A stretch of 64,000 bases of DNA from Zygotorulaspora mrakii (Eukaryota; Ascomycota; Saccharomycetes; Saccharomycetales; Saccharomycetaceae): contig NC_050724.1 of assembly GCF_013402915.1 (NCBI RefSeq), forward strand, positions 62,001 to 126,000. The letters are read 5' to 3'. Positions 39,621 through 48,296 of this stretch are shown here, one piece after another. Numbering within the stretch: the first letter of the stretch is position 1; every line of letters begins with the position of its first letter. A program made the position numbers and the translations under genes. The notes beneath the pieces are model-generated. The model was not told the DNA's origin. It was given only the letters and a program-made list of their open reading frames with translations, and did not search any database.

Positions 39621-42026
39621 TTACATAGCTGAGCCAGGTGTATTAATGCCCTCTTGAGACGTAAGCCTTGCAGTTGCAGCACTGTCATCTTGGCTGTCAT
39701 GCATTTCCTCAGAACTGTCTGATAGGTAACAATCTATGTCATTGTTTTCATTATCAAGGTCGAGGTCTGTCTCATTTTCTGAGTCTAGCACGAGAATCGG
39801 AGAAGGCTTGTAAAAGCCAAATTTCGAAAACCGATCTCTTAAAAGCATTAGAGTTTGTACATTCTTATAATGAAGCCGTGCTCTGTCTTTCCTAACCACT
39901 CTTCCCGCAAGAGAAAAGCAGCGCTCTACATCACATGAGCTTACTTTGGTGTATAACAGAGACATGGCTAGCTTGAAGAGAGATGGATACTTGCAGCGAT
40001 TTGCGTGCCACCATTTTATTGCGTCAATCCTGGACAGACCACTTGCCACTGGCTCACTTTGGTATCTGTGCCATTCCTCAAGATTTTCATTAACGTCGCA
40101 TACTGAGGCTGTGGAATATGTTTCGGTGGGTTGCGGTTGTTCATGAACATTAAAGCATCTGTAATAGTCTTCCTCTCGCCCGATAGTTGAGAGCTCCGGG
40201 CTTGCTTGCTGCCCATTACCTAGCTCAACGCCTTCTTCGTTCAAGTACATTCTAACAAAATTGTTAACTTGGTTCATCCTTAGATTGAACTCATCAATTT
40301 CCATCATTCTGTAAAGCTGCTCGTGTTTCGCCGTTGGATCGAGCATGACGGCCGCATAATACAATGGGTTAGCCTGAATGTGTGATAAATAATTTTGATA
40401 GCATAAGTATGCGACGTTGATGGCTTCAAGAACAATATTCTTTTCATCAAAGGACAATGTATCGGGGCCGTTTAGAAAAGAGAAATCCATACCTTTTTTA
40501 GATTTAGGAATTTCCTTTCCCGTGGATACGTTCAGGCAACTCTTGTAAAAGTGTCCCAAAAGGTAGTATAAAGGAACTCCTTGAGGTAAATTGTTATATT
40601 CTTCATCTTGGAACTTTTTGTTCACGTAATCAAAAATCTTGCCGCACTCAACAAAATAAGCTAACATATTGATGGTTTTAGAATCAAACGAAATATGATC
40701 TTGAATCCTCGTAACTAAATGGTCTTGACCACGTTCCTGTACGAGTCCAAGCCAATTCTTGTAGGCTTTGTAATTTTCTAAGAATATTTTGACTTGCTTC
40801 CATGTAAAAAGCCACCTAGTGGGAGACTCATAAGGAATTAAAGGTAAATTATTCTTTTTCAGACTGGAGTTGATTGCGGTTGAATATCGCATTATTTTTG
40901 CTAGCTTTCTGATCTTTTTGAAGGCATTAGAGAAAAGAGAATTCCGGGACAAGCTTTTGATAATCCTTTGAAATTGCAGATTCAAAACATGACTCGCACA
41001 GCGTATAAAACGAACTTTTCCAACCAGCCGATGGCCTCTTGGTCTAAGTCCATTAAAATGATCGTATATTAGATTAACGTGAAAGTTGCCATTGTTTGAA
41101 GCGTTATCCATAGTGATGGTTCCGAGTTTATCAACAAGATCATATTCCTCCATTACAGACATGAATGTATCACACATATTCTTGCCCGTATGTTTCTTGT
41201 CCCCTAAACTAACAAAATCGAGTAAATGAGTGTTGCTCGCTTCACCGTGTATATTTAGTAATAACCTTGAACCATTGCTGGCTTCAAGTAGCTCTTTGTT
41301 CAAAATATTTGGAGCAAAAGATACCATAATGGCAAGAAAAGACTGACTGTTACCTGCTGTCCATATATCCAATTGCACGTTGACTAGAGTGGTATCTTTC
41401 AAATTTTGCCGCAGAGTATCATTGAGACAGTCTCTAAAATGCTGTATCTTTTTAGTCAATGTAGTCCTGGACTGAATGAACGTGTTTCCCCCATATTTTC
41501 TATTGAGATGGCTCCAAGTACTTAAACGGACAAAATTGAAAGGAAGAAATCCCTCCGTTATTAGAAGTAAGCTCTCCAAAGTACCTGGATGTTTGTTGCA
41601 TTCTCGTATCAATGCCTCTGTTAAGTGAAGTGATTTAGAAGATTTTGACATTGTATCCAGTGTCTGCATTTTGAGAACTTTTTTCTCTTTCAGCACAGAA
41701 CGATGTACAGCCGTTATATGTTTTGACAAATTCCCAGTAGACTCACCTTCTTTGTAAGTCTTCCCACAGTAATTGCACCTGGCAACTTTCCTCCCATGCT
41801 TGAAAAAAAACTGAAAATGCGATTTAAATGAAGATCTTCCCATCCATCCAGATGTAATCTTTTTCTGCTGCTCGGATTGATTAGCGTTCGAAGTTGAAGC
41901 TATCACGTTCTCATTTGGAGGAGTTAAGGGTTCTGAGGAGCTGCAATGCGCCAATGGTGTGTTCAACGGCATCGTCTGCTCCACAATTGTGACCTCATCA
42001 TCACTTGATGACTCCAAGCTCGGCAT
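39621..42026 (-). CDS. hAT transposase (BED finger, DDE core, hAT dimerisation domain)
   Basis: An 801-aa transposase without frameshift or internal stop. A BED-type zinc finger is at residues 84-108 (C84, C87, H103, H108), after a serine-rich acidic N-terminus. The RNase H-like core shows D220 in VQLDIWTAG and D307 in TMDNASNN, followed by the hAT-typical C..H..LNL motif in RCASHVLNLQFQ. The third catalytic residue, a glutamate in the helical part, I did not locate with confidence. The C-terminal dimerisation domain is intact at about 680-740 (WWHANRCKYPSLFKLAMSLL, then VERCFSLAGRVV and NVQTLMLLRDRF). Length and integrity fit an autonomous element. It has no homologue at this place in S. cerevisiae. 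Confidence 0.95.
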   Translation of the reverse strand: MPSLESSSDDEVTIVEQTMPLNTPLAHCSSSEPLTPPNENVIASTSNANQSEQQKKITSGWMGRSSFKSHFQFFFKHGRKVARCNYCGKTYKEGESTGNLSKHITAVHRSVLKEKKVLKMQTLDTMSKSSKSLHLTEALIRECNKHPGTLESLLLITEGFLPFNFVRLSTWSHLNRKYGGNTFIQSRTTLTKKIQHFRDCLNDTLRQNLKDTTLVNVQLDIWTAGNSQSFLAIMVSFAPNILNKELLEASNGSRLLLNIHGEASNTHLLDFVSLGDKKHTGKNMCDTFMSVMEEYDLVDKLGTITMDNASNNGNFHVNLIYDHFNGLRPRGHRLVGKVRFIRCASHVLNLQFQRIIKSLSRNSLFSNAFKKIRKLAKIMRYSTAINSSLKKNNLPLIPYESPTRWLFTWKQVKIFLENYKAYKNWLGLVQERGQDHLVTRIQDHISFDSKTINMLAYFVECGKIFDYVNKKFQDEEYNNLPQGVPLYYLLGHFYKSCLNVSTGKEIPKSKKGMDFSFLNGPDTLSFDEKNIVLEAINVAYLCYQNYLSHIQANPLYYAAVMLDPTAKHEQLYRMMEIDEFNLRMNQVNNFVRMYLNEEGVELGNGQQASPELSTIGREEDYYRCFNVHEQPQPTETYSTASVCDVNENLEEWHRYQSEPVASGLSRIDAIKWWHANRCKYPSLFKLAMSLLYTKVSSCDVERCFSLAGRVVRKDRARLHYKNVQTLMLLRDRFSKFGFYKPSPILVLDSENETDLDLDNENNDIDCYLSDSSEEMHDSQDDSAATARLTSQEGINTPGSAM

Positions 42027-42357
42027 TTCCCTTGGATATGAGAATGGCGAGGGATGTCTTTCTGAAGTACTACTTACTCGATATCAAATGGATCGAAAAC
42101 AACTAATGTGAAGCAATGGCGGCAACGCATCATCTACAGACGCGTAACTGCTATCCGACTATACAAATCTTGAACAGAAATAACTAAAGTTAGTGCAGGG
42201 AATAGGTGGAGTCATGTGATACAATGTTTTTGAGTAGTTGGTGGGTAACTCTTTTATACGAATCAGGTAACTCTAATTCTTTCACGTTATATATGATATG
42301 TATTCGAGTTACCCATCGTGCTGAAGACTAGGTACTTAATGTAGTTACGTACATAGT
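42027..42357. promoter_or_regulatory. hAT right subterminal region and transposase promoter
   Basis: 331 bp upstream of the transposase start. It contains GGGTAACTC (42243-42251), GGTAACTC (42266-42273), CGAGTTACCC (about 42305-42314) and GTAGTTACG near the end. They are related to motifs of the left end in opposite orientation, as expected for binding sites; the promoter itself is not resolved. Confidence 0.5.
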
Positions 42358-42378
42358 GTTACTCGGTGAACAAGTTTG
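42358..42378 (-). repeat. hAT right terminal inverted repeat
   Basis: 21 bp, exact reverse complement of the left terminal repeat, immediately followed by the second target copy at 42379-42387. Confidence 0.95.
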
Positions 42379-42387
42379 ATATATCCC
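42379..42387. repeat. Target-site duplication, right copy
   Basis: ATATATCCC, identical to 39382-39390. Confidence 0.85.
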
Positions 42388-43323
42388 ATTAAAATCGTTA
42401 GACACGGGATTATTTTAAACAGGGCCAGATTGCGGGAGGGCATATCTCACTGTTCAAATTATAGATGTTTAAATTATAGATAGCCTATAAATTTCACTAA
42501 TTATAAAGATTATGACCATTTGATATCAAAGCTCTTTCGAAACTCTCAAATCCAATTCTTCAAGTCGATAGATCTTTGCCGTTTTCTTACTCGTCAGCTA
42601 TGGCGGCACTTTATGCAACATAATTATGCCGGGTGCTTAAAAATAATATTGTAAGACAGGCTTTATACAGAATTGCCTTCACACAAGTCGTTTTTCCGGT
42701 CTTGCTTCTTCCGTTTATGTCCTCTGACATGCTCTTTACACATTTTCATAACAATCATAAGATCATGAACTGTCAGCAGCTGAATGTACTGCAATGAAAT
42801 GAAGGCACACAAATGACCGCATATGATTGTGCGATGTTACCAATGACATCAGCCTGACCTGAGGCTGTTATTTTCTTCGTCTGGAGGCGGCGGAAGTGCA
42901 CAGCCTTAGTACTTTGCCTGTCTTCAACGAGAAGCTTTCCGTCCACTTTGCTCTGACGAAATCAACCAAGACATTTAGGTGAATAACATAATAGCTCTAC
43001 GTATATGTGCCTGAGGAAAATCGCCACCTGTATAAATAGACGTTTTGTGATCCTCTTGCTGTCTTGTTCTAGACATTTTTTACTGTACTGTTTGAAAAAA
43101 ATAACGCAGACATATCTTGACGGGGCTGGATGTGTAAAGGAGTACTTCGCATAAAGCTCAGTGATACATTGGAAACTCTTTTAAGCAGTATCATGTCAGT
43201 CGAACCCTAAATGTGTATGACGCGCGAAAGCATGTATAATCAAATTACGCGTTTGTTCACCTATGAAAAAATCGCCGAGTATAACAGAATACAACAATTT
43301 GAAGGCTCACAGACATCGACAAG
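42388..43323. promoter_or_regulatory. CAC2 upstream region
   Basis: About 936 bp between the transposon and CAC2. Only shadow frames occur (one overlaps the CAC2 start at 43211). No tRNA, repeat or clear factor site recognised. The insertion thus lies almost 1 kb from the CAC2 ATG. Confidence 0.35.
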
Positions 43324-44847
43324 ATGGAAGCTTCAAATTTACAGATATACTGGCATGAGTCACAACCTATTTACAGTCTCTGTTTCCAACCTGATCCCTC
43401 GAATAAACCGAAACTGATCACCGGAGGTGGTGATAACAAAGTTCGAGTTTGGCATTTGAACTTTGAAGAAACTCATAAGACCAAAATAGAAACAATTGAT
43501 TTTCTCTCGTCCTTAAACCAGCATGAGCAGGCCATAAATGCTGTCAGATTTAACCACAAAGGTGACACCCTCGCTTCAGCTGGAGATGATGGTCAGCTAC
43601 TGCTATGGAAACAAAGTGACCAGAGACAGACGCAATTTGGGGAGAGTGACACTGCATTCGAAGAGTCTTGGACCGTAACAAAAAGATTCAGATCTAGTAG
43701 CAGTCGTATTGGCGCATTTGAGATTTACGATATAGCTTGGTCACCAAACGATGATTACATTGTGACAGGATCGATGGACAATGCGATAAGAGTATTTGAG
43801 ATTAGTTCAGGCGAGTGCATTGCCACTGCATCGGATCACACCCACTACGTCCAAGGCGTCGTTTGGGATCCACTCGATAAGTACATTTTTTCACAATCTG
43901 CTGATAGATCGGTTCATGTCTACGAAGTTATACGCAATCCGTCAGAAAATGAAATAGTTGAACTTAAGATAAAGAATAAGATAATGAAATCTGAACTGCC
44001 CGTTTGCAAAAGGGAGTCTAAGGATTTTGACTTACAAAGCACGAAGCTGTGTTTTTTATTCCACAATGAAACTTTACCGTCCTTCTTCAGACGACCGGCA
44101 ATGTCGCCCTGTGGTAGCATACTGTGTGTTCCCGCAGGTATTTTCAGGACTGACTCTAGTGCAGAAGGTGCAACCTCTCCAGACGTGAACAATGCCGTTC
44201 AAATATACACAAGATCATCAATGATTAAAAACATCAATAAACCAGTCATGTGCATCCCATTCTTAAAAAAACCGGCGATCGTCGTATCGTTCAATCCCAA
44301 TCTGTACAAACTGACAAATGATTCCAACAGCTATCTACAGCTTCCCTACAAACTCGTCTTTGCCGTCGCAACCTCTAATGAGGTTATCATATACGATACT
44401 GAAAGCATCGAACCTATAGCATTGATCGGCAACCTTCACTACACAACTTTGACAGATTTGTGCTGGTCTAAGGATGGTGCGCTACTGATGATCTCATCTA
44501 CCGATGGTTTTTGCTCGTACATATCCATTGCGCCCGGCACTCTAGGTGAGAAACTTACTCATGAGGAAACAGCAAAAGCGATTGGAGTAAAGCGTAAACA
44601 ATACAACAAAGATTCTTCGAGCGAGCCTGCTCCCTGCGCTGAAGCGTCGCCCTCGCCCTCGCATCCAAAGCAAGCAGATATCGTAAATATCCTGCCTGTG
44701 AAAAGAAAACTGGGCGAAAAGGAGAAAGAAATGGAAGAGAGGAAGACTCACAAACCGAGCCCTGAAGATGAGCGTGTGGCCGGGTCTGAAAATTCACCGC
44801 AGCAGCTATCGAAGGAAAAACGCGCAGAGTTCAACCAACCTTTATAG
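43324..44847 (+). CDS. CAC2: Chromatin assembly factor 1 subunit Cac2
   Basis: A 507-aa homologue of Cac2 (468 aa), the p60-like WD40 subunit of CAF-1, which deposits H3-H4 on newly replicated DNA with Cac1/Rlf2 and Msi1. WD40 repeats start at the N-terminus (YWHESQPIYSLCFQPD; GDNKVRVWHL), continue with AGDDGQLLLWKQ, GSMDNAIRVFEI and SADRSVHVYEV, and end with TDGFCSYISI near residue 400. The last 90 residues are a low-complexity charged tail, longer than in S. cerevisiae, which accounts for the extra length. The ATG at 43324 is followed directly by the first repeat. YML102C lies between NUP188 and CUE4 in S. cerevisiae. Confidence 0.94.
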   Translation: MEASNLQIYWHESQPIYSLCFQPDPSNKPKLITGGGDNKVRVWHLNFEETHKTKIETIDFLSSLNQHEQAINAVRFNHKGDTLASAGDDGQLLLWKQSDQRQTQFGESDTAFEESWTVTKRFRSSSSRIGAFEIYDIAWSPNDDYIVTGSMDNAIRVFEISSGECIATASDHTHYVQGVVWDPLDKYIFSQSADRSVHVYEVIRNPSENEIVELKIKNKIMKSELPVCKRESKDFDLQSTKLCFLFHNETLPSFFRRPAMSPCGSILCVPAGIFRTDSSAEGATSPDVNNAVQIYTRSSMIKNINKPVMCIPFLKKPAIVVSFNPNLYKLTNDSNSYLQLPYKLVFAVATSNEVIIYDTESIEPIALIGNLHYTTLTDLCWSKDGALLMISSTDGFCSYISIAPGTLGEKLTHEETAKAIGVKRKQYNKDSSSEPAPCAEASPSPSHPKQADIVNILPVKRKLGEKEKEMEERKTHKPSPEDERVAGSENSPQQLSKEKRAEFNQPL

Positions 44848-45373
44848 ACCTCAAAAAAAACACGGCCAGTCCCAAAAAATAATGAGTAAGCTTAGGAGAA
44901 CACAGACCGACTGCCGCACGTATCGATGTGACTCAAAGCATTTGTGCGAGAAATATGTTTATCATTTTGCAGAAGCTACAACTGGACGAAGCGGATCGTA
45001 TTGTTTTCTTGTTTTTGCTATGGCAACCAAGCAAGTACGTCTTGTTGCATAGATCGCGACAGACAACTACAGGCAGGCGGACCGTCGCGACTAGTATTCG
45101 TATCCTCTGTCGCTTCGCTGGCGCTGTTTCTACTTTTTCTGCAAATCATCGACCTTTCAAAAACGAACAGGGAAGCGAAACGTTTGGGAAACATTTTAGA
45201 AATTTCAAAAATGAACAATCCAGCGATACTGATCCGTTGAAGAAAGAAAGTTTGAAGAGAGCTGCTATAGACAATTAATATGGTATTGAATAAACATATT
45301 TTGATCTATAAGTTACAAAAGTATTTAATATGCAGGCCTATGTACACGGAATGCGGAGCGCACCCCAACGGTA
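44848..45373. other. CAC2-CUE1 intergenic region with a frame-split small ORF
   Basis: 526 bp between convergent genes. Two overlapping plus-strand frames (44928-45278 and 44944-45240) each look protein-like over different parts, both with a hydrophobic stretch; see findings. Neither matches a family I recognise. Confidence 0.3.
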
Positions 45374-45964
45374 TCACTTCAACAACTCGCGTAATCTTTC
45401 ATCTGTCTCGAGTCTCTTCTCCATACTTTTTCTTGCTTGCCACACCATGAACTGCTTCCTTTCCTCGGTGTCGAGGTCTTTGAAGTCTCTTCCGCTTAAA
45501 TCTGCTTCTGGATCCACATTGAATTTCGTTAATAAGCTGTCAGGCCTGATATTATTTCTTTTTCTTGGGTCTGTATTGCCGGCACTTCTGTCTCCAGCAG
45601 GCTCCGTAGGGGAAGCCCTATAGCCCGGTGGGAACGGGAAATCGTCACCTCTAAGGAACCTTTCGACAGTCACCTCTACTGATCCCGTTTCTTCCAGGTT
45701 ATACCTTATCTGTTCAACGTGCAAATGAGGTGCCAAGCTTTGAACTACCTCGATCATGTCTGGACTAACAGGCCTTCTCGGGCGCCTAGCAGTGCCACGT
45801 CTCGTGGGATGCGCTCTGTTTTGGTTCGCACCCGCCAATTCACTGTTTGCACCATCGCTTCCCAACTGCTGCGCAGAAGGGTGCTGATCTGATTGCGCGA
45901 ACCATTTTAAGAGAACAAATCCTACTAAAATAGTTAAAAGTAATGTAAGAGTCGATTGATCCAT
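45374..45964 (-). CDS. CUE1: Cue1, ER membrane anchor for Ubc7
   Basis: A 196-aa homologue of Cue1 (203 aa), which recruits and activates the ubiquitin-conjugating enzyme Ubc7 at the ER for ERAD. A single transmembrane helix is at residues 6-22 ([17 protein letters not shown]). A CUE ubiquitin-binding domain is at about 68-110 ([20 protein letters not shown], then [15 protein letters not shown]). The C-terminal Ubc7-binding region is helical and charged ([20 protein letters not shown]). It stands for both ohnologs CUE1 (YMR264W) and CUE4 (YML101C), but the length and the Ubc7-binding tail make it CUE1-like, as CUE4 is shorter. Lies just upstream of SAP30 on the same strand. Confidence 0.94.
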   Translation of the reverse strand: MDQSTLTLLLTILVGFVLLKWFAQSDQHPSAQQLGSDGANSELAGANQNRAHPTRRGTARRPRRPVSPDMIEVVQSLAPHLHVEQIRYNLEETGSVEVTVERFLRGDDFPFPPGYRASPTEPAGDRSAGNTDPRKRNNIRPDSLLTKFNVDPEADLSGRDFKDLDTEERKQFMVWQARKSMEKRLETDERLRELLK

Positions 45965-46283
45965 CCTTGTTCACTCTGAGTTTGTCCTAGCTTTGTTTTT
46001 TGCTATACCAGTTACTCTGTTTGATTTTCATTTTAACAGCAGGTGTGGCCTCAAGACAGTTGTGATATCTCCTTAACGCGAGGGAACGCGGTGCACAGCT
46101 CGTTAAACTGGAGCTTTGTTTTCAAATTTCCTTCCTTTCTGACAGAGCGTATAAAAAGATAAACTACACAGTGAAAGCCGTTCACTGAAAGGTATCGATG
46201 AGAGGCATTGCTGAGAGTCCTTGCTTGGTGCAATGGCTCGGATACTGTTGATGGGATGATATCGAAATATGTGTGTGTACTTA
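45965..46283. promoter_or_regulatory. CUE1 5' region and SAP30 3' end
   Basis: 319 bp with no recognised motif. A 100-codon frame here overlaps SAP30 and has no sign of being real. Confidence 0.3.
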
Positions 46284-46787
46284 CTATCCTCGAAATTCCA
46301 TTCGAAACTTTTTCTTCTGATTTTTCACTTTGTATATGAACTGCGGTATGCATTCTGCTTCCTTGATGCCGTAGGAGGTGAAGTGCTTCTTCACTTCTGT
46401 GGCGAGCTCTTTCTTGTGAACTCTTCTATCGTGCGACTGTGCATTTTTCTTATAAGAGCACGTCTTGGCCCCCAGTTGCGAGCCTAGTAGATATCCCTGG
46501 ATTGTCATATTGTCCTCAATCTTCAGCTTGAACCGCTCCTTGTACTGTCGCAAGAACTGGTCCGGATACGACTCAAAGTCAATTGGAGTGGGCTTGGGTG
46601 TGAGATCCGGATGGTTGTTTGTGACATGAGTCTTCACTAGGTCTTTGAGGTACTGTTGTTGCGCAGCTGTGAGCCGCTGCTTTGTGTTCGACCGAGCACC
46701 GCCAGTGGTGTTCCCAACAGCACCGCCGGAAGTTGTCGCTCTTGTTCTGGACTCAGACTCGCTATTTGAGTTCGTGGGTCTCGCCAT
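46284..46787 (-). CDS. SAP30: Rpd3L histone deacetylase subunit Sap30
   Basis: A 167-aa homologue of Sap30 (201 aa), which stabilises the Rpd3L/Sin3 complex and binds Sin3 PAH3. The N-terminal 35 residues are Ser/Thr/Gly-rich and disordered. The conserved Sin3-binding domain fills the rest: LTAAQQQYLKDLVKTHV (about 39-55), then FLRQYKERFKL, GYLLGSQLGAKTCSYKKN, and the end FIYKVKNQKKKFRMEF, nearly the same as in S. cerevisiae. The shorter length comes from the N-terminus. YMR263W lies between CUE1 and YMR262W in S. cerevisiae, as here. Confidence 0.95.
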   Translation of the reverse strand: MARPTNSNSESESRTRATTSGGAVGNTTGGARSNTKQRLTAAQQQYLKDLVKTHVTNNHPDLTPKPTPIDFESYPDQFLRQYKERFKLKIEDNMTIQGYLLGSQLGAKTCSYKKNAQSHDRRVHKKELATEVKKHFTSYGIKEAECIPQFIYKVKNQKKKFRMEFRG

Positions 46788-47010
46788 TGTAACAGTGAGA
46801 ATGACCCTTACCTCAAGACAGCCTAGTTCTGCCTGTTGCGCCTATTAAAATTCCGGCAGAAATGCTCTTTTTCAATTAGAATGCTCCGCAAAGCTACATG
46901 GCACGATAAGATTGCAACCGCGACAAGTCACGCGACGTTAGTAGCTTAACTCTAAACAATGAACTAGATATATATGCACATTGGAGGCTGCTTGGGACCG
47001 TCACTTCGTT

Positions 47011-47940
47011 CTAACGGTTTAAATATCTTTTAAAGTTCGTATGTATTAACTGTTTGGTTGCCTCAAGTCCTCCCAGTTGCAGGGCTTCTGTTAGCTCTTC
47101 GCAGACATAACTCAATGCGTTCGTCAGCTCATCGGGCTTAACGGCGTCGATAGGGAGGTCTGTTTCTGTGAGTAAGCAGCGATTTGGTACAAAAACAGCC
47201 AACGCACGTCCGTCCTCCGACGATTTGAAATTGATGTATTTCGAGAGACTGAGGAAAATGCGGGGCTCTGTGAAGTACCTGATCCATTGTTGCGATATAA
47301 TCTCTTTGGATCCGGTGAACGAATGCAGACAAACGTTTACACCTTCATGAGGTAGAAGAATCTCTGTACAGATTTCAAAGAGTTTACCATGACACTTTAC
47401 ATCGTGCACGGACACCGGTTTGTCGAATTGAGCTGCTAATTGGCAGAACCTCTCAAACACAGCGATCTGATGCGCCAACTTTACTCGCACTCGTGTCAGC
47501 CGAAACGGCTCTTTCGCATGCACGAAATAACCGTTTTCAGGCAAGCGGAACAGCTTGTCGAGTCCGATCTCACCAATCACCCCCACCAACTCATCGTCGT
47601 ATTCTTCCTGGATGTATTTCTCGAGCGGGATGGGATCAGGAAGCCTTTCTATAATTGCAAGCTGCTCCTGCCGCTCCTTACATTCGAGTACAGATTCGTA
47701 GTGTTCCCGTTTCGACACACTCTCTCTCCCGATACTGAACAAGTGGCAGTACCAGGGATGAACTCCAAAAGATCGTACGATATCTGTGGCTTCTATCTTT
47801 CGCAGCTTCTCCCAATCGTTCGCATTGGTCGACATTACACATCTTGTGCTGTCAACGCAAGCGTAGGGATGCGCGTTTTCTCCAAAACCATCCTCACTCA
47901 TCACTAAATGACAGTGGGCATCCACGTATGGCGCATTCAT
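47011..47940 (-). CDS. TatD-family metal-dependent hydrolase (YMR262W homologue)
   Basis: A 309-aa homologue of YMR262W (313 aa), a TatD-like protein of unproven substrate. TatD relatives are TIM-barrel, metal-dependent nucleases. The metal-binding residues are kept: DAHCHL at 7-12 (H9, H11), GVHPWYCH, GEIGLDK near 122, HDVKCHG near 178, LHSFTGSKE near 206, and the ETDLP at about 258. I choose the ATG at 47940 because the barrel signature begins six residues later. A genuine in-frame ATG at 48096 would add 52 residues and overlap the divergent TPS3/TSL1 promoter, and I judge it less likely. Confidence 0.9.
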   Translation of the reverse strand: MNAPYVDAHCHLVMSEDGFGENAHPYACVDSTRCVMSTNANDWEKLRKIEATDIVRSFGVHPWYCHLFSIGRESVSKREHYESVLECKERQEQLAIIERLPDPIPLEKYIQEEYDDELVGVIGEIGLDKLFRLPENGYFVHAKEPFRLTRVRVKLAHQIAVFERFCQLAAQFDKPVSVHDVKCHGKLFEICTEILLPHEGVNVCLHSFTGSKEIISQQWIRYFTEPRIFLSLSKYINFKSSEDGRALAVFVPNRCLLTETDLPIDAVKPDELTNALSYVCEELTEALQLGGLEATKQLIHTNFKRYLNR

Positions 47941-48296
47941 CTTGCAGCTCCTATAAACTAACCTGTGAACGGAGCATACCACTGGTATAGCGGATTCATG
48001 TAACGCACACGTGATCTGACTTGCATTGTTTTTGATGAAATGTCCCCTCCGTTCCTCTTTTGCTAGCCCCTTGGAAATGTCGCGAATATTGTACATATCG
48101 TGGTGACATGTACAATTCTATCCCTTTACCAGTAAAAGGCATAATAAACTCAAGATTTGCTAACGAGGAAAGGGAGTATATATTTTGGCAGATCTCGAGG
48201 ACAAACAGTGTTATTATCTTCTGTCTCTGTAGTATCTGGCTCTGGCAATCATTGGCTGAAGCAGTTCTAGAAAAGAATTCGCATTTCAGAGATAAT
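47941..48296. promoter_or_regulatory. Divergent promoter with STREs, E-box and TATA
   Basis: 356 bp between the TatD gene and TPS3/TSL1. It holds CACGTG (48008-48013), two stress-response elements CCCCT (48044-48048 and 48067-48071) and a TATATATT box (48177-48184) 113 bp before the TPS3/TSL1 ATG. Msn2/4 sites ahead of a trehalose-synthase gene agree with the known stress induction of TPS genes in yeast. Confidence 0.6.

Larger units (their letters stand above)
39391..42378 (-). mobile_element. Complete hAT-superfamily DNA transposon
   Basis: A 2,988-bp element bounded by perfect 21-bp terminal inverted repeats (39391-39411 and 42358-42378, opening CAAACTTGTTCACC), flanked by identical 8-9-bp target copies, and carrying one uninterrupted transposase gene. 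Subterminal copies of GAGTAACCC/GGGTAACTC occur in both ends (for example 39525-39533, 42243-42251, and GGTAACTC at 42266-42273), the usual layout of hAT transposase binding sites. It has inserted between the YMR265C homologue and CAC2, without breaking either. hAT families called Rover and Roamer are known in Saccharomycetaceae, and I cannot tell which, if either, this belongs to. Confidence 0.95.

Noticed and set aside
45330..45623. 97-codon plus-strand frame over CUE1
   Set aside because: Fully antisense to the conserved CUE1 C-terminal part.
48060..48296. Longer TPS3/TSL1 coding start with a signal-anchor-like helix
   Set aside because: The TATA box at 48177-48184 lies inside the extension and the conserved MTII start is downstream; kept only as a finding.
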